From: Xanthomonas pisi DSM 18956
GTDB taxonomy: Bacteria > Pseudomonadota > Gammaproteobacteria > Xanthomonadales > Xanthomonadaceae
Reading direction: 5' to 3'
Length of the DNA: 64,000 nucleotides
Assembly (NCBI RefSeq): GCF_001010415.1
Contig: NZ_JPLE01000007.1
Location: 1-64,000, forward strand
Shown here: positions 27,673 to 36,564 of the stretch, piece by piece
Position numbering within the stretch: the stretch's first letter is position 1
Layout of the letters: every line of letters starts with the position of its first letter
Notes under the pieces: generated by a model
Databases searched by the model: none
What the model saw: only the letters and a program-made list of their open reading frames with translations
What the model was told of the DNA's origin: nothing
Made by a program: the position numbers and the translations under genes

Positions 27673-28961
27673 GCGTGCAGGCGGCTTCCTCGCAAACCTC
27701 GGCCACGCCATCTGCGGGCAGCCGCCCCGTCATGATCTTGGCTGGCGGCACCGGTGGGCATATTTTTCCGGGTCTGGCGGTGGCCAAGGTGCTGCGTGCG
27801 CGCGGCGTGCCGGTGACCTGGCTGGGTGCCGACGGTGCGATGGAAACGCGGCTGGTGCCGCAGCACGATCTCCAGATCGACACGCTGGCCATCAGCGGTT
27901 TGCGTGGCAAGGGCGTCATCAAGTTGCTTGGCGCACCGGTGCGGGTGATGCGCGCCGTGCGCGCTGCCGGCTTCGTGTTGCGCAAGCGGCAGCCGCGCGC
28001 GGTGGTCAGCTTCGGCGGCTTTGCGGCAGGCCCCGGTGGCCTGGCTGCACGCCTGCTCGGCGTGCCGTTGCTCGTCCACGAACAAAATCGCGCGCCCGGC
28101 ATGACCAACAAGGTGCTGTCGCGTTTTGCGCGGCGTGTACTGACCGGTTTTCCGGGCAGCTTCGCTGGCGAAGAAGCGGTGGGTAACCCGGTGCGCGCGG
28201 AAATCGCTGCGCTTCCGGCACCGGCCGCACGTCTGGTCGGGCGTGGTGGGCCGGTGCGGGTCTTGGTGCTTGGCGGCAGCCAGGGCGCTCGTGTCTTGAA
28301 TCAGGCAGTGCCCGCGGCACTGGCGGCGCTCGGGCATCCGGATGTCGAGCTGCGCCATCAGTGCGGCGAGAAGCTGCGCGGCGAAGCCGAGGCCTCCTAT
28401 GCGCAGGCCGGGGTGAATGCCAGCGTCGAACCGTTCATCGCCGACATGGCCGCCGCCTACGCCTGGGCCGACCTGGTGGTGTGCCGCGCTGGCGCCTCTA
28501 CCCTGGCTGAGCTGTGCGCCGCCGGTATCGGCAGCGTGCTGGTGCCCTTTGCCGCCGCCGTCGACGATCACCAGACCCGCAATGCCGAATACCTGGTCGG
28601 CGCCGACGCCGCCGTACTGCTCAAGCAGGACGATACGTTGGCCGTGCGCCTGCAGCAGGTCTTGCAGACCTTGCTCACCGACCCGGCACGCCGCCTGTCG
28701 ATGGCGCAAGCCGCCCGCACCCTGGCCAAGCCGGATGCCGCCGAGCGTATCGCCGACATCATTCTGCAGGAAGCCGGGAGTGGGGACTCGGGATTGGGGA
28801 TTCGTAAAGAGCAACAGCACAAGCAGGACAGCATGCAGACATCCAATAATGGCGACCGCTCCGCGCAGTTGATCGCCACCAATCTCCAATCCCGCTCGCT
28901 CTTCGACAGCCGAAGGCTTGCCATCCCAAATCCCGGCACCTCCGCAGGAGGTGCCGCGTGA
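27669..28961 (+). CDS. murG: MurG, lipid II synthase (GlcNAc transferase)
   Basis: A GT28 family peripheral membrane glycosyltransferase that adds GlcNAc to lipid I. The N-terminal glycine-rich loop GGTGGH (26-31), the middle [20 protein letters not shown] and the UDP-GlcNAc-binding region [19 protein letters not shown] through [18 protein letters not shown] are clear. At 430 residues it is about 70 longer than E. coli MurG. The last 65 or so residues after IILQEAG are encoded by repeat copy 3 ([13 protein letters not shown] ... [14 protein letters not shown]) and are unlikely to be part of the fold. It overlaps the murC GTG by 4 bp. Confidence 0.96.
   Translation: MSVQAASSQTSATPSAGSRPVMILAGGTGGHIFPGLAVAKVLRARGVPVTWLGADGAMETRLVPQHDLQIDTLAISGLRGKGVIKLLGAPVRVMRAVRAAGFVLRKRQPRAVVSFGGFAAGPGGLAARLLGVPLLVHEQNRAPGMTNKVLSRFARRVLTGFPGSFAGEEAVGNPVRAEIAALPAPAARLVGRGGPVRVLVLGGSQGARVLNQAVPAALAALGHPDVELRHQCGEKLRGEAEASYAQAGVNASVEPFIADMAAAYAWADLVVCRAGASTLAELCAAGIGSVLVPFAAAVDDHQTRNAEYLVGADAAVLLKQDDTLAVRLQQVLQTLLTDPARRLSMAQAARTLAKPDAAERIADIILQEAGSGDSGLGIRKEQQHKQDSMQTSNNGDRSAQLIATNLQSRSLFDSRRLAIPNPGTSAGGAA
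28774..28944 (+). repeat. GGGATT/AATCCC paired-arm element, copy 3 (murG/murC junction)
   Basis: Left arm GCCGGGAGTGGGGACTCGGG... (about 28774-28807) and right arms CAATCTCCAATCCC (near 28881) and CATCCCAAATCCCGGC (28922-28937) flank about 75 bp of unique sequence. The entire element is translated as the MurG C-terminus. Confidence 0.75.
28935..28955 (+). promoter_or_regulatory. Perfect hairpin containing the murC Shine-Dalgarno sequence
   Basis: GGCACCTCC (28935-28943) pairs with GGAGGTGCC (28947-28955) around a GCA loop. The strong ribosome binding sequence AGGAGGTG lies almost wholly in the 3' arm, a few bases before the GTG start of murC at 28958. As at ftsL, the upstream frame (murG) is translated through the hairpin. 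Sequestration is inferred. Confidence 0.75.
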
Positions 28962-30391
28962 TCCGCCGTCTGCAGGACAGCGGCGATCTGGTGCGCGCGT
29001 TTCCGCGCGTACATTTCGTCGGCATCGGTGGCACCGGCATGAGCGGCATTGCCGAGGTCATGCTGACGCTGGGCTATGAGGTCTCCGGTTCGGACAACGC
29101 CGACAATGCGGCCACGCGCCGCCTGGCCAAGCTCGGTGCGCGCGTGATGCGCGGGCATTCGGCGGCCAATGTGCTGGGGACCGATTGCGTGGTGGTGTCC
29201 AGCGCGATCCGCGAAGACAACCCCGAGCTGATGGAAGCGCGCAGCCAGCGCATCCCGATCATGCCGCGTGCGGCGATGCTGGCCGAACTGATGCGCTTCC
29301 GTCGCGGCATCGCGGTGGCCGGCACGCACGGCAAGACCACTACCACCAGCCTGGCTGCGGCCGTGTTGAGCGAAGGTGGGCTGGATCCGACCTTCGTCAT
29401 CGGCGGGCAACTGCTGGCGGCAGGCGCCAATGCCAAGCTCGGTGGCGGGCAGTGGCTGGTGGCCGAAGCCGACGAAAGCGATGGCAGCTTCCTGCGCCTG
29501 AATCCGTTGATGGCGGTGATTACCAACATCGATTCGGATCACCTGGAGAACTACGGCAACGACTTCGCCCGCGTGCAGGCCGCCTTTGCCGAATTCCTGC
29601 AGCGCCTGCCGTTCTACGGCCTGGCGCTGCTGTGCATCGACGACCCGGAAGTGGCTGCACTGGCCGGCAAGACGCCGCGTCACGTCATGAGCTACGGCAT
29701 GAGCGAAAACGCCGACGTGCGCGCCGAAGACGTGGTGCAGGACGGCCCGCGGATGCGCTTTACGCTGCGCCTGCCCGAAGGCACCACCACCCCGGTGACG
29801 CTGGCCTTGCCGGGCCGGCACAACGTGCTCAACGCATTGGCTGCCGCGGCGATCGGCTGGCAGCTCGGCGTGGAGCCGCAGACCATTGCGCGCGCGCTGG
29901 AAAACTTCGCCGGCATCGGTCGCCGTTTCAATGATCTGGGCGAAGTCACCACCAGCAACGGCGCACGTGTGCGCGTGGTCGACGACTACGGCCACCATCC
30001 GCGCGAGCTGGAGGCGGTGTTCGCCGCCGCCCGCGGCGGCTGGCCGGACAAGCGTCTGGTCGTGGCCTTCCAGCCGCACCGTTACAGCCGTACCCGCGAT
30101 CAGTTCGATGCCTTCGCCGCCGTACTGAGCACCGTCGATGCACTGGTGTTGAGCGAGGTCTACCCGGCCGGCGAAGCGCCGATTCCCGGCGCCGACTCGC
30201 GCGCACTGGCGCGTGCCATCCGTGCGCGCGGCCGCAGCGAGCCGGTGGTAGTCGGCCAGATCGCCGGCCTGGCCGAGGTGCTGCCGGACGTGCTGCAGGA
30301 CGGCGACCTGCTGTTGATGATGGGCGCCGGCGATATCGGTTACGTCGCCCAGCACATCATCAATCACGGTTTTGTCGGAGAGCAGGCATGA
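28958..30391 (+). CDS. murC: MurC, UDP-MurNAc:L-alanine ligase
   Basis: A 477-residue Mur ligase that adds the first amino acid, L-Ala, to UDP-MurNAc. N-terminal nucleotide site [20 protein letters not shown] loop [10 protein letters not shown] (about 122-131), EADESDGSF, and the C-terminal [18 protein letters not shown]. The GTG start overlaps the murG stop, and its ribosome binding site is in a perfect hairpin. It overlaps ddl by 4 bp. Confidence 0.97.
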   Translation: MIRRLQDSGDLVRAFPRVHFVGIGGTGMSGIAEVMLTLGYEVSGSDNADNAATRRLAKLGARVMRGHSAANVLGTDCVVVSSAIREDNPELMEARSQRIPIMPRAAMLAELMRFRRGIAVAGTHGKTTTTSLAAAVLSEGGLDPTFVIGGQLLAAGANAKLGGGQWLVAEADESDGSFLRLNPLMAVITNIDSDHLENYGNDFARVQAAFAEFLQRLPFYGLALLCIDDPEVAALAGKTPRHVMSYGMSENADVRAEDVVQDGPRMRFTLRLPEGTTTPVTLALPGRHNVLNALAAAAIGWQLGVEPQTIARALENFAGIGRRFNDLGEVTTSNGARVRVVDDYGHHPRELEAVFAAARGGWPDKRLVVAFQPHRYSRTRDQFDAFAAVLSTVDALVLSEVYPAGEAPIPGADSRALARAIRARGRSEPVVVGQIAGLAEVLPDVLQDGDLLLMMGAGDIGYVAQHIINHGFVGEQA

Positions 30392-31344
30392 GCGCGCCGA
30401 TCGCCGCTGCACGCAGCAACGATCCGGCCGCGTTCGGACGCGTCGCCGTGCTGCTTGGCGGCACCTCGTCCGAGCGCGAAGTGTCGTTGAATTCCGGCAG
30501 CAACGTGCTGGACGCACTGCGCGCGCGCGGTGTCGATGCGCAGCCGGTCGACGGCATTCCCGCATTGGCGCAGGCGCTGGTCGCGCAGCGCTTCGATCGC
30601 GTCTTCAACGTGCTGCACGGCCATAACGGCGGCGGCGAAGACGGCATCGTGCAAGGCCTGATGGAAGCCTTCGGTATCCCGTACACCGGTTCCGACGTGC
30701 TGGGCTCGGCGTTGAGCATGGACAAGATCCGCACCAAGCAGGTGTGGTTGTCGCTGGGTCTGCCGACGCCGCGTTACGCGCGTCTGGCTGCCGGCGCCAG
30801 CGCAGACCAGATCCACGCCGCCGCACGGCAGATCGGCTTGCCGGTGATCGTCAAGCCGGCCAACGAAGGCTCCAGCGTCGGCGTCAGCCGCGTGTTCGAT
30901 CAGGCGCAGCTCGAAGAAGCCGTGCTGCTGGCCGCGCGCTACGACGGCGCACTGTTGATGGAGCAACTGATCGAAGGCGACGAGCTGACCGTGGCCATCC
31001 TGGGCGAGACCGCGCTGCCGTCGATCCGCATCGTGCCCAAGGGCCAGTGGTACGACTACAACGCCAAGTACCTGGCCGACGACACCCAGTACCTGTGCCC
31101 GGGGCTGGATGGCGACGCCGAAGCACAGATCGGCCAGCTTGCGCTGGATGCGTTCCGTGCCGCCGGTGCACGTGGCTGGGGCCGGGTCGATGTCATGCGC
31201 GATCGCAGCAGCGGCCAGCTGTATCTGCTCGAAGTCAATACCGCCCCCGGCATGACCAGCCACTCGCTGGTGCCCAAGGCCGCCCGTCAGCTCGGCATCG
31301 ATTTCGAAGCGCTGGTCTGGCGCGTGCTGGAGCAGACGCTATGA
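30388..31344 (+). CDS. ddlB: D-alanine--D-alanine ligase
   Basis: A 318-residue ATP-grasp enzyme that makes the D-Ala-D-Ala dipeptide used by MurF. Signature segments: [58 protein letters not shown] and the metal-binding [19 protein letters not shown]. It sits in the usual ddlB position between murC and ftsQ, with the ATG overlapping the murC stop. Confidence 0.97.
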   Translation: MSAPIAAARSNDPAAFGRVAVLLGGTSSEREVSLNSGSNVLDALRARGVDAQPVDGIPALAQALVAQRFDRVFNVLHGHNGGGEDGIVQGLMEAFGIPYTGSDVLGSALSMDKIRTKQVWLSLGLPTPRYARLAAGASADQIHAAARQIGLPVIVKPANEGSSVGVSRVFDQAQLEEAVLLAARYDGALLMEQLIEGDELTVAILGETALPSIRIVPKGQWYDYNAKYLADDTQYLCPGLDGDAEAQIGQLALDAFRAAGARGWGRVDVMRDRSSGQLYLLEVNTAPGMTSHSLVPKAARQLGIDFEALVWRVLEQTL

Positions 31345-31345
31345 C

Positions 31346-31490
31346 GGCGGGATTGGGGATTGGTCAACAGCGACGCCATGCGCGCCGTTGCCGTTGCTAA
31401 TGCCGTTGCGAATCCCCAATCCCGAATCCCCAATCACGCGAGCGCCGCTCGCGCTGTTGCCAATCTCCAATCCCCAATCACGAATCACGC
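31346..31490 (+). repeat. GGGATT/AATCCC paired-arm element, copy 4 (ddlB/ftsQ junction)
   Basis: The left arm GGCGGGATTGGGGATTGG (about 31348) is followed by right-arm units GAATCCCCAATCCCGAATCC (about 31410) and CAATCTCCAATCCCCAATCA (about 31460). Between them GCGAGC-GCC-GCTCGC makes a triloop hairpin. This copy lies outside coding sequence and occupies most of the 161-bp gap. Confidence 0.75.
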
Positions 31491-31503
31491 GCGCGGAGCG
31501 CGC
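31489..31503 (+). promoter_or_regulatory. Triloop hairpin presenting the ftsQ ribosome binding site
   Basis: GCGCGC (31489-31494) pairs with GCGCGC (31498-31503) around a GGA loop, immediately before the ftsQ ATG at 31506. The only purine-rich sequence near the start, GGAG, is in the loop and the first base of the 3' arm. This resembles the arrangement at ftsL and murC, but here the ribosome binding site is exposed rather than buried. Confidence 0.5.
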
Positions 31504-31505
31504 CA

Positions 31506-32342
31506 ATGAACGCCACGCTGCGCATCCTGGCCTGGTTGATCGCGGTGGCGCTGGTCGCGTTGCCGGTCGTGGCCGTGCTCAACGGGTGGGTGGGTGCGGA
31601 GCGTTGGCCGTTGGCGAAGTTGCGGGTGTCCGGCGACTTCAAGCGGGTGCCGGCCGAAGAATTGCGCGCGGTGGTGTTGCCGTATGCACGCTCGGGGTTC
31701 TTTGCGGTGAAGCTGCAGCAGGCGCAAGACGCCATCGCGCGGTTGCCGTGGGTGGAAAGCGCGCAGGTGCGCAAGCGTTGGCCGGACGTGCTGGAAGTGC
31801 GCGTGACCGAGCACAAGCCGTTCGCGCGCTGGGGCACCGATCGCATGCTGTCCGAACAGGGCCGCTTGTTCCGCACCCCGCCGTTGCTCAAGGATTTCAA
31901 GTTGCCGCAGCTCGGCGGTCCGGACAGCAAGACCCAGGATGTGGTTGCGCTGTACAACGAGTCGCGCGCGTTGTTCGCGCCGACCGGGCTGGATGTGGAG
32001 CGCCTGGAGATGGACGCCCGCGGCAGCTGGTCGCTGGGCCTGAGCAACGGTGTGCAGATCGTGATCGGCCGCGACGACGCCCGCGCCCGCCTGCAACGCT
32101 TCGCCCGCGTGCTGCCGCAACTGGCCGACCCGCAGCGCCCGATCGCCCGCGCCGACCTGCGCTACACCAACGGCTTCACGGTCGAACGCAATCTGGAAAA
32201 CGCAGCGCCCGAGACCAAGAAGAAGCCTCCGCCGGCCACGCCCGCCGCACATCACACGGTCGTCCTGGAACTGCCTCGCATCCGCACACCGCTTTTCTCC
32301 AATCCCGAATCCCAAATCTCGAATCCCGGCTTTAAGACATGA
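31506..32342 (+). CDS. ftsQ: FtsQ, divisome membrane protein
   Basis: A 278-residue bitopic protein: short cytoplasmic tail, one membrane helix (about residues 4-24), a periplasmic POTRA domain (KLRVSGDFKRVPAEELRAVV) and a beta domain (WVESAQVRKRWPDVLEVRVTEHKPFARWG). FtsQ recruits FtsL and FtsB to the septum. The C-terminal 40 or so residues are Pro/Lys-rich and end in SNPESQISNPGFKT, which is encoded by a GGGATT-family right arm, so the native tail has probably been altered. The stop overlaps the ftsA ATG. Confidence 0.95.
   Translation: MNATLRILAWLIAVALVALPVVAVLNGWVGAERWPLAKLRVSGDFKRVPAEELRAVVLPYARSGFFAVKLQQAQDAIARLPWVESAQVRKRWPDVLEVRVTEHKPFARWGTDRMLSEQGRLFRTPPLLKDFKLPQLGGPDSKTQDVVALYNESRALFAPTGLDVERLEMDARGSWSLGLSNGVQIVIGRDDARARLQRFARVLPQLADPQRPIARADLRYTNGFTVERNLENAAPETKKKPPPATPAAHHTVVLELPRIRTPLFSNPESQISNPGFKT
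32293..32333 (+). repeat. GGGATT/AATCCC element, right arm only, copy 5 (ftsQ/ftsA junction)
   Basis: CCAATCCCGAATCCCAAATC and the following AATCCCGGC are right-arm units without an obvious left arm. They encode the FtsQ C-terminus and end a few bases before the ftsA ATG. Confidence 0.7.
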
Positions 32343-33574
32343 ACCGCAAAGGCGACAAATCCCTCATCGTTGGACTGGACATCGGCACCTCCAAGGTCGT
32401 CGCGCTGGTCGGCGAGTACTCGCCCGGCAATCCGATCGAAGTGATCGGCATCGGTTCGCATGAATCGCGCGGTCTCAAGCGTGGCGTGGTGGTGGACATC
32501 GAATCCACCGTGCAGTCGATCCAGCGCGCGGTGGAAGAGGCCGAGCTGATGGCCGGTTGCGAGATCCGCTCGGTGTACGCATCCATTTCCGGCAACCACG
32601 TGCAGTGCAAGAACTCGCCCGGCATCGTGCCGATCCGCGATGGCGAAGTGACCTGGAGCGATCTGGAGCGCGTGCTCGACGCCGCCAAGGCCGTGGCCAT
32701 TCCTGCCGACCAGCGCATCCTGCATGCGATCCCGCGCGAGTATGTGCTGGACGATTCGCAGGAAGGCATCCGCAACCCGGTCGGCATGACCGGCGTGCGC
32801 CTGGAGGTGCACGCGCATCTGGTCGTGTGCGCACAATCGGCCGCGGCCAACATCACCAAATGCGTGCAGAAGTGCGGCCTGCAGGTGGACGATCTGGTGC
32901 TGTCGTCGCTGGCGTCCAGCGTCGCGGTATTGACCGCCGACGAGCGCGAACTGGGCGTGGTGCTGGTGGATATCGGCGCCGGTACCACCGATCTGGCGGT
33001 GTACGTGCAGGGCGCGATCTGCCACACCGCCTCGCTGCCGATCGCCGGCGACCACGTCACCAACGACATCGCGCACATGCTGCGCACGCCCACGCCGGAA
33101 GCCGAGCAGATCAAGGTGCGTTACGCCTGTGCGCTGGCGCAGCTGGCCACCGCCGAAGAAAGCATCCAGGTGCCGTCGGTGGGCGACCGCCCGCCGCGCC
33201 GCATGCCGCGTCATGCGCTCGCGCAGGCAGTGCAGGGCCGTTACGAAGAAATCTTCGAGATGGTGCAGGCCGAACTGCGCCGTTCCGGCTTCGAGGAAAT
33301 GGTGCGCGCCGGCATGGTGCTCACCGGTGGCGCGTCGAAGATGGAAGGCGTGGTCGAGCTGGCCGAAGAGATGTTGCAGATGCCGGTGCGCGTGGGCATT
33401 CCCCAGCACGTCACCGGTCTGGGCGAAGTCGTCGGCAACCCGGTGCACGCCTCCGGCGTGGGCCTGTTGCTGATGGGCAGCCAGATCGAACACCCGCGCC
33501 GCCCGTCGATCCCGACCGGCCGTGCGGGAAGCTTGTTCAAGAAATTGAAGAATTGGTATCGCGGCGAATTCTGA
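32339..33574 (+). CDS. ftsA: FtsA, actin-like membrane tether of FtsZ
   Basis: A 411-residue actin-fold ATPase that anchors FtsZ to the membrane and recruits later divisome proteins. N-terminal IVGLDIGTSKVVALVGE, the phosphate-2 loop VVLVDIGAGTTDLAVY and the adenosine motif MVLTGGASKMEGVVELAEE are present. The C-terminal amphipathic helix that inserts into the membrane is seen as GSLFKKLKNWYRGEF. The ATG overlaps the ftsQ stop. A 294-bp gap with a repeat element separates it from ftsZ. Confidence 0.98.
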   Translation: MNRKGDKSLIVGLDIGTSKVVALVGEYSPGNPIEVIGIGSHESRGLKRGVVVDIESTVQSIQRAVEEAELMAGCEIRSVYASISGNHVQCKNSPGIVPIRDGEVTWSDLERVLDAAKAVAIPADQRILHAIPREYVLDDSQEGIRNPVGMTGVRLEVHAHLVVCAQSAAANITKCVQKCGLQVDDLVLSSLASSVAVLTADERELGVVLVDIGAGTTDLAVYVQGAICHTASLPIAGDHVTNDIAHMLRTPTPEAEQIKVRYACALAQLATAEESIQVPSVGDRPPRRMPRHALAQAVQGRYEEIFEMVQAELRRSGFEEMVRAGMVLTGGASKMEGVVELAEEMLQMPVRVGIPQHVTGLGEVVGNPVHASGVGLLLMGSQIEHPRRPSIPTGRAGSLFKKLKNWYRGEF

Positions 33575-33577
33575 GAG

Positions 33578-33854
33578 GCCGGGAGTTGGAATTCGGGATT
33601 TGGGATTGGCAAGAGCGAAAGAAAAGCAGAGTGGCAGTAGCGATTAAGTAGAGAGCGGCGAGCGGGTAGGCGGTAAACTTTTTTGCAGGCATTGCGTCGA
33701 GGAGTAGGTGCGGTGAGTCGTAGAGCGCAACAGCGCATCCATGGCCCAGGCACACGAATCCCGACTTTCAAACAACAACACTCGCCGTGGTGCGGAGTGG
33801 GGCAGGGACCAGCGCTTTTGCGAATCCCGAATCCCCACTCCCCAATCCCGGCTC
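33578..33854 (+). repeat. GGGATT/AATCCC paired-arm element, copy 6, flanking the ftsA-ftsZ gap
   Basis: Left arm GCCGGGAGTTGGAATTCGGG... (about 33578-33610) and right arm GCGAATCCCGAATCCCCACT... ending AATCCCGGC (about 33820-33852). The arms bracket about 210 bp of unique sequence that includes an AT-rich patch near 33672-33684 (GTAAACTTTTTTGCAGG) and probably a promoter for ftsZ. No gene lies here. Confidence 0.7.
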
Positions 33855-33868
33855 AAGAGGACACTGAC

Positions 33869-35107
33869 ATGGCACATTTTGAACTGATCGAAAAGATGGC
33901 TCCCAACGCGGTAATCAAGGTCGTTGGCGTGGGCGGCGGCGGCGGCAACGCGGTCGCGCACATGGTCAACACCAATGTCGATGGCGTGGAATTCATCACC
34001 GCCAACACCGACTCGCAGGCGATCAAGAACTGCGGCGCCAAGCTGCAGCTGCAGCTCGGTACCAACGTCACCAAGGGCCTGGGCGCAGGCGCCAATCCGG
34101 AAGTCGGCCGCCAGGCCGCACTGGAAGACCGCGAGCGCATCATGGACGCGCTGCAGGGTGCGGACATGGTGTTCATCACCGCCGGCATGGGCGGTGGCAC
34201 CGGCACCGGCGCAGCCCCCGTAGTGGCGCAGCTGGCCAAGGAAATGGGCATCCTGACCGTGGCCGTGGTCACCAAGCCGTTCCCGTTCGAAGGCCGCCGC
34301 CGCATGCAGGTCGCGCTGAAGGGCATCGAGGAACTCAGCCAGCATTGCGACTCGCTGATCACCATCCCCAATGAAAAGCTGATCACCGTGCTTGGCCGCA
34401 ACGCGACCATGATCCAGGCCTTCCGCGCTGCCAACGATGTGCTGCAGGGCGCCGTGCAGGGCATCGCCGATCTGATCGTGCGTCCGGGTCTGATCAACGT
34501 CGACTTCGCCGACGTGCGCACCGTGATGTCGGAAATGGGCCTGGCCATGATGGGCACCGGTTCGGCTCGCGGCGACGATCGCGCGCAGGCCGCTGCCGAA
34601 GCCGCCATCCAGAACCCGCTGCTGGACGACGTCAACCTGGCCGGTGCCAACGGCATCCTGGTCAACATCACCGCCGGCCCGGACTTCACCATGTCCGAGT
34701 TCGACGAGATCGGCCGCACCATCGAAGCCTTCGCGTCCGAAGATGCGACCGTGGTGGTCGGCACCGTGCTCGACCCGGACATGCAGGACGAAGTGCGCGT
34801 GACCGTGGTGGCCACCGGCCTGAACCGTGCGGTTGCCCGCCAGACCCAGCGTCCGGACCAGCGCGCGCCGATCAAGCTGGTGCGCAATGCCACCACCGGC
34901 CAGCCGGAATTCGGCGACTTCGACACCACCAGCGGCGACGCGGTGTCCAAGGCCGTCGGCGGCAGCATGGGCCTGGGTCTGCGTCGTCCGAGCAGCGACT
35001 CGGTCGGCAGCAGCAACCACAACAGCGGCGGTTCTTCGGCGCCGGCGGCTGACCTGCCCAACGATTACCTGGATATCCCGGCGTTCCTGCGCCGCCAGGC
35101 CGACTGA
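33869..35107 (+). CDS. ftsZ: FtsZ, tubulin-like cell division GTPase
   Basis: A 412-residue GTPase that polymerises into the Z ring. Nucleotide-binding GVGGGGGNAV near the N-terminus, tubulin signature GGGTGTG (108-114), the T7 loop NVDFADVRTVMSEMGLAMMG, a variable Ser/Asn-rich linker (about 360-395) and the C-terminal peptide DYLDIPAFLRRQAD that binds FtsA. The start ATG follows AAGAGG at about 33855, directly after the right arm of repeat copy 6. It ends in a strong hairpin cluster. Confidence 0.98.
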   Translation: MAHFELIEKMAPNAVIKVVGVGGGGGNAVAHMVNTNVDGVEFITANTDSQAIKNCGAKLQLQLGTNVTKGLGAGANPEVGRQAALEDRERIMDALQGADMVFITAGMGGGTGTGAAPVVAQLAKEMGILTVAVVTKPFPFEGRRRMQVALKGIEELSQHCDSLITIPNEKLITVLGRNATMIQAFRAANDVLQGAVQGIADLIVRPGLINVDFADVRTVMSEMGLAMMGTGSARGDDRAQAAAEAAIQNPLLDDVNLAGANGILVNITAGPDFTMSEFDEIGRTIEAFASEDATVVVGTVLDPDMQDEVRVTVVATGLNRAVARQTQRPDQRAPIKLVRNATTGQPEFGDFDTTSGDAVSKAVGGSMGLGLRRPSSDSVGSSNHNSGGSSAPAADLPNDYLDIPAFLRRQAD

Positions 35108-35115
35108 TGGGCGTC

Positions 35116-35216
35116 GGCTACGTCGCTACGGCGGCGTAGCCCGTCCGACCCGACAGCTGTCGGGGCTGCCATGCCATGTCCTTTTCTGCCGGATCGGTCA
35201 CGATCCGGCAGCTTTT
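35116..35216 (+). terminator. Hairpin cluster downstream of ftsZ (probable terminator)
   Basis: Three stems follow the ftsZ stop: an 11-bp stem with one G-U pair and a UACG tetraloop (35116-35141), the palindrome CCCGACAGCTGTCGGG (35149-35164), and a perfect 10-bp stem, TGCCGGATCG with CGATCCGGCA around GTCA (35187-35210), followed by GCTTTTG. The last one looks like a rho-independent terminator that ends the dcw cluster before lpxC. Confidence 0.7.
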
Positions 35217-35272
35217 GCAGTGGCAAGACAGCGGTATGACACCTTTCCTCACGCGCAACTTGTTAAAATTCG

Positions 35273-35278
35273 GATAAT
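35273..35278 (+). promoter_or_regulatory. Candidate -10 of the lpxC promoter
   Basis: GATAAT in the AT-rich stretch TTGTTAAAATTCGGATAATC lies about 60 bp upstream of the lpxC ATG and just after the ftsZ terminator. No good -35 is seen at the expected spacing. Confidence 0.4.
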
Positions 35279-35337
35279 CTCACCGGATTAGACAGTCTGT
35301 TCAGCGTCTGTCTGCATCGTTCCCCCAGACTTCGCAC

Positions 35338-36249
35338 ATGACCCAGCAACGCACTCTTAAAAACACCATTCGCGCCACCGGCGTCGGCCTGCATAGCGGC
35401 GACAAGGTGTACATGACGCTGCGACCGGCCCCGGTCGATCACGGCGTGGTGTTCCGGCGTGTGGACCTGGAACCGGTCGTCGAAGTCCCCGCCGATGCCG
35501 AGCTGGTCACCGAGACCACGCTGTGCACCGGGCTGACCTGCAACGGCGCCAAGATCCAGACTGTCGAACACCTGATGTCGGCACTGGCCGGCCTGGGTGT
35601 GGACAACGTCATCGTCGAACTGTCCTCGGCCGAGTTGCCGATCATGGACGGTTCGTCCGGCCCGTTCGTGTTCCTGCTGCAGTCGGCAGGCATCGTCGAG
35701 CAGAACAAGGCCAAGCGCTTCATCCGCATCAAGCAGCCGGTGGAAGTGCGCGAAGGCGACAAGATTGCGCGTTTCGAGCCGTACGACGGCTACAAGCTGG
35801 GCTTCACCATCGAATTCAATCACCCGATGATCCCGGCCAAGCAGTCGCGCCAGGAAATCGAGTTCTCCACCTCGGCTTACGTCAAGGAAATCTCGCGCGC
35901 CCGCACCTTCGGCTTCATGCGCGACCTTGAGTACATGCGCGAGCGCAATCTGGGCCTGGGCGGTTCGATGGACAACGCCATCGTGCTGGACGAGTTCCGC
36001 GTACTCAACGAGGATGGCCTGCGTTACACCAATGAATTCGTGCGCCACAAGATCCTGGATGCCATCGGCGACCTGTATCTGGCTGGCGGCGCCATCCTGG
36101 GCGCCTATGAAGGGTTCAAATCCGGCCATGCGCTCAACAACAAGCTGGTGCGCGCGTTGCTGGCGGATCAGGCCGCCTGGGAATGGGTCAGCTTCCCCGA
36201 AGGAACCGAGCAGCCGCCGGTGACCTACGCCAGCCCCGTCTACGCCTGA
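35338..36249 (+). CDS. lpxC: LpxC, UDP-3-O-acyl-GlcNAc deacetylase
   Basis: A 303-residue zinc amidase catalysing the committed step of lipid A synthesis. Zinc ligands are His78 in [11 protein letters not shown], and His237 and Asp241 in [14 protein letters not shown], one residue offset from E. coli. The N-terminal [18 protein letters not shown] and the [13 protein letters not shown] stretch are typical. It follows its own promoter region rather than overlapping ftsZ, so it can be expressed separately. Levels in E. coli are controlled by FtsH proteolysis through the C-terminus; the tail here (TYASPVYA) differs. Confidence 0.97.
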   Translation: MTQQRTLKNTIRATGVGLHSGDKVYMTLRPAPVDHGVVFRRVDLEPVVEVPADAELVTETTLCTGLTCNGAKIQTVEHLMSALAGLGVDNVIVELSSAELPIMDGSSGPFVFLLQSAGIVEQNKAKRFIRIKQPVEVREGDKIARFEPYDGYKLGFTIEFNHPMIPAKQSRQEIEFSTSAYVKEISRARTFGFMRDLEYMRERNLGLGGSMDNAIVLDEFRVLNEDGLRYTNEFVRHKILDAIGDLYLAGGAILGAYEGFKSGHALNNKLVRALLADQAAWEWVSFPEGTEQPPVTYASPVYA

Positions 36250-36564
36250 GATCGGCCCCCTGCCGCGTCGCTTTCGGTCGATGCGGCTTCGCCCGACGGT
36301 GCCCAGCTGCATGCGGGCGGCCAAACGCCCGCACGTCCCTGACGACCGCTCGCTGACTGCGTTCACTGCCTGACGATATGTCAGGGAATGCCGCAATTGG
36401 CATCGAAAGTGTGAGCCAGGTCGGATTTCAGCTCCGGTCTTAACTTTTATTTAAGACTTATCTAACTCCTGCGGGCGCCATGACCGCTAGGATGCGTCGG
36501 GTCGTGCGTGGTCTTCGCAATCTTTTCACGCGCTGCTGGCTGCCCGGAGACGGCGGCAAGGATG
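36250..36564. other. Convergent intergenic region between lpxC and the DciA-like gene
   Basis: No gene is seen. CCTGAC and GTCAGG (36368-36384) make a small hairpin, and GTCTTAA with TTAAGAC (36437-36457, 7-nt loop) form a strikingly AT-rich perfect inverted repeat. These may end transcription from either side. Confidence 0.5.
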
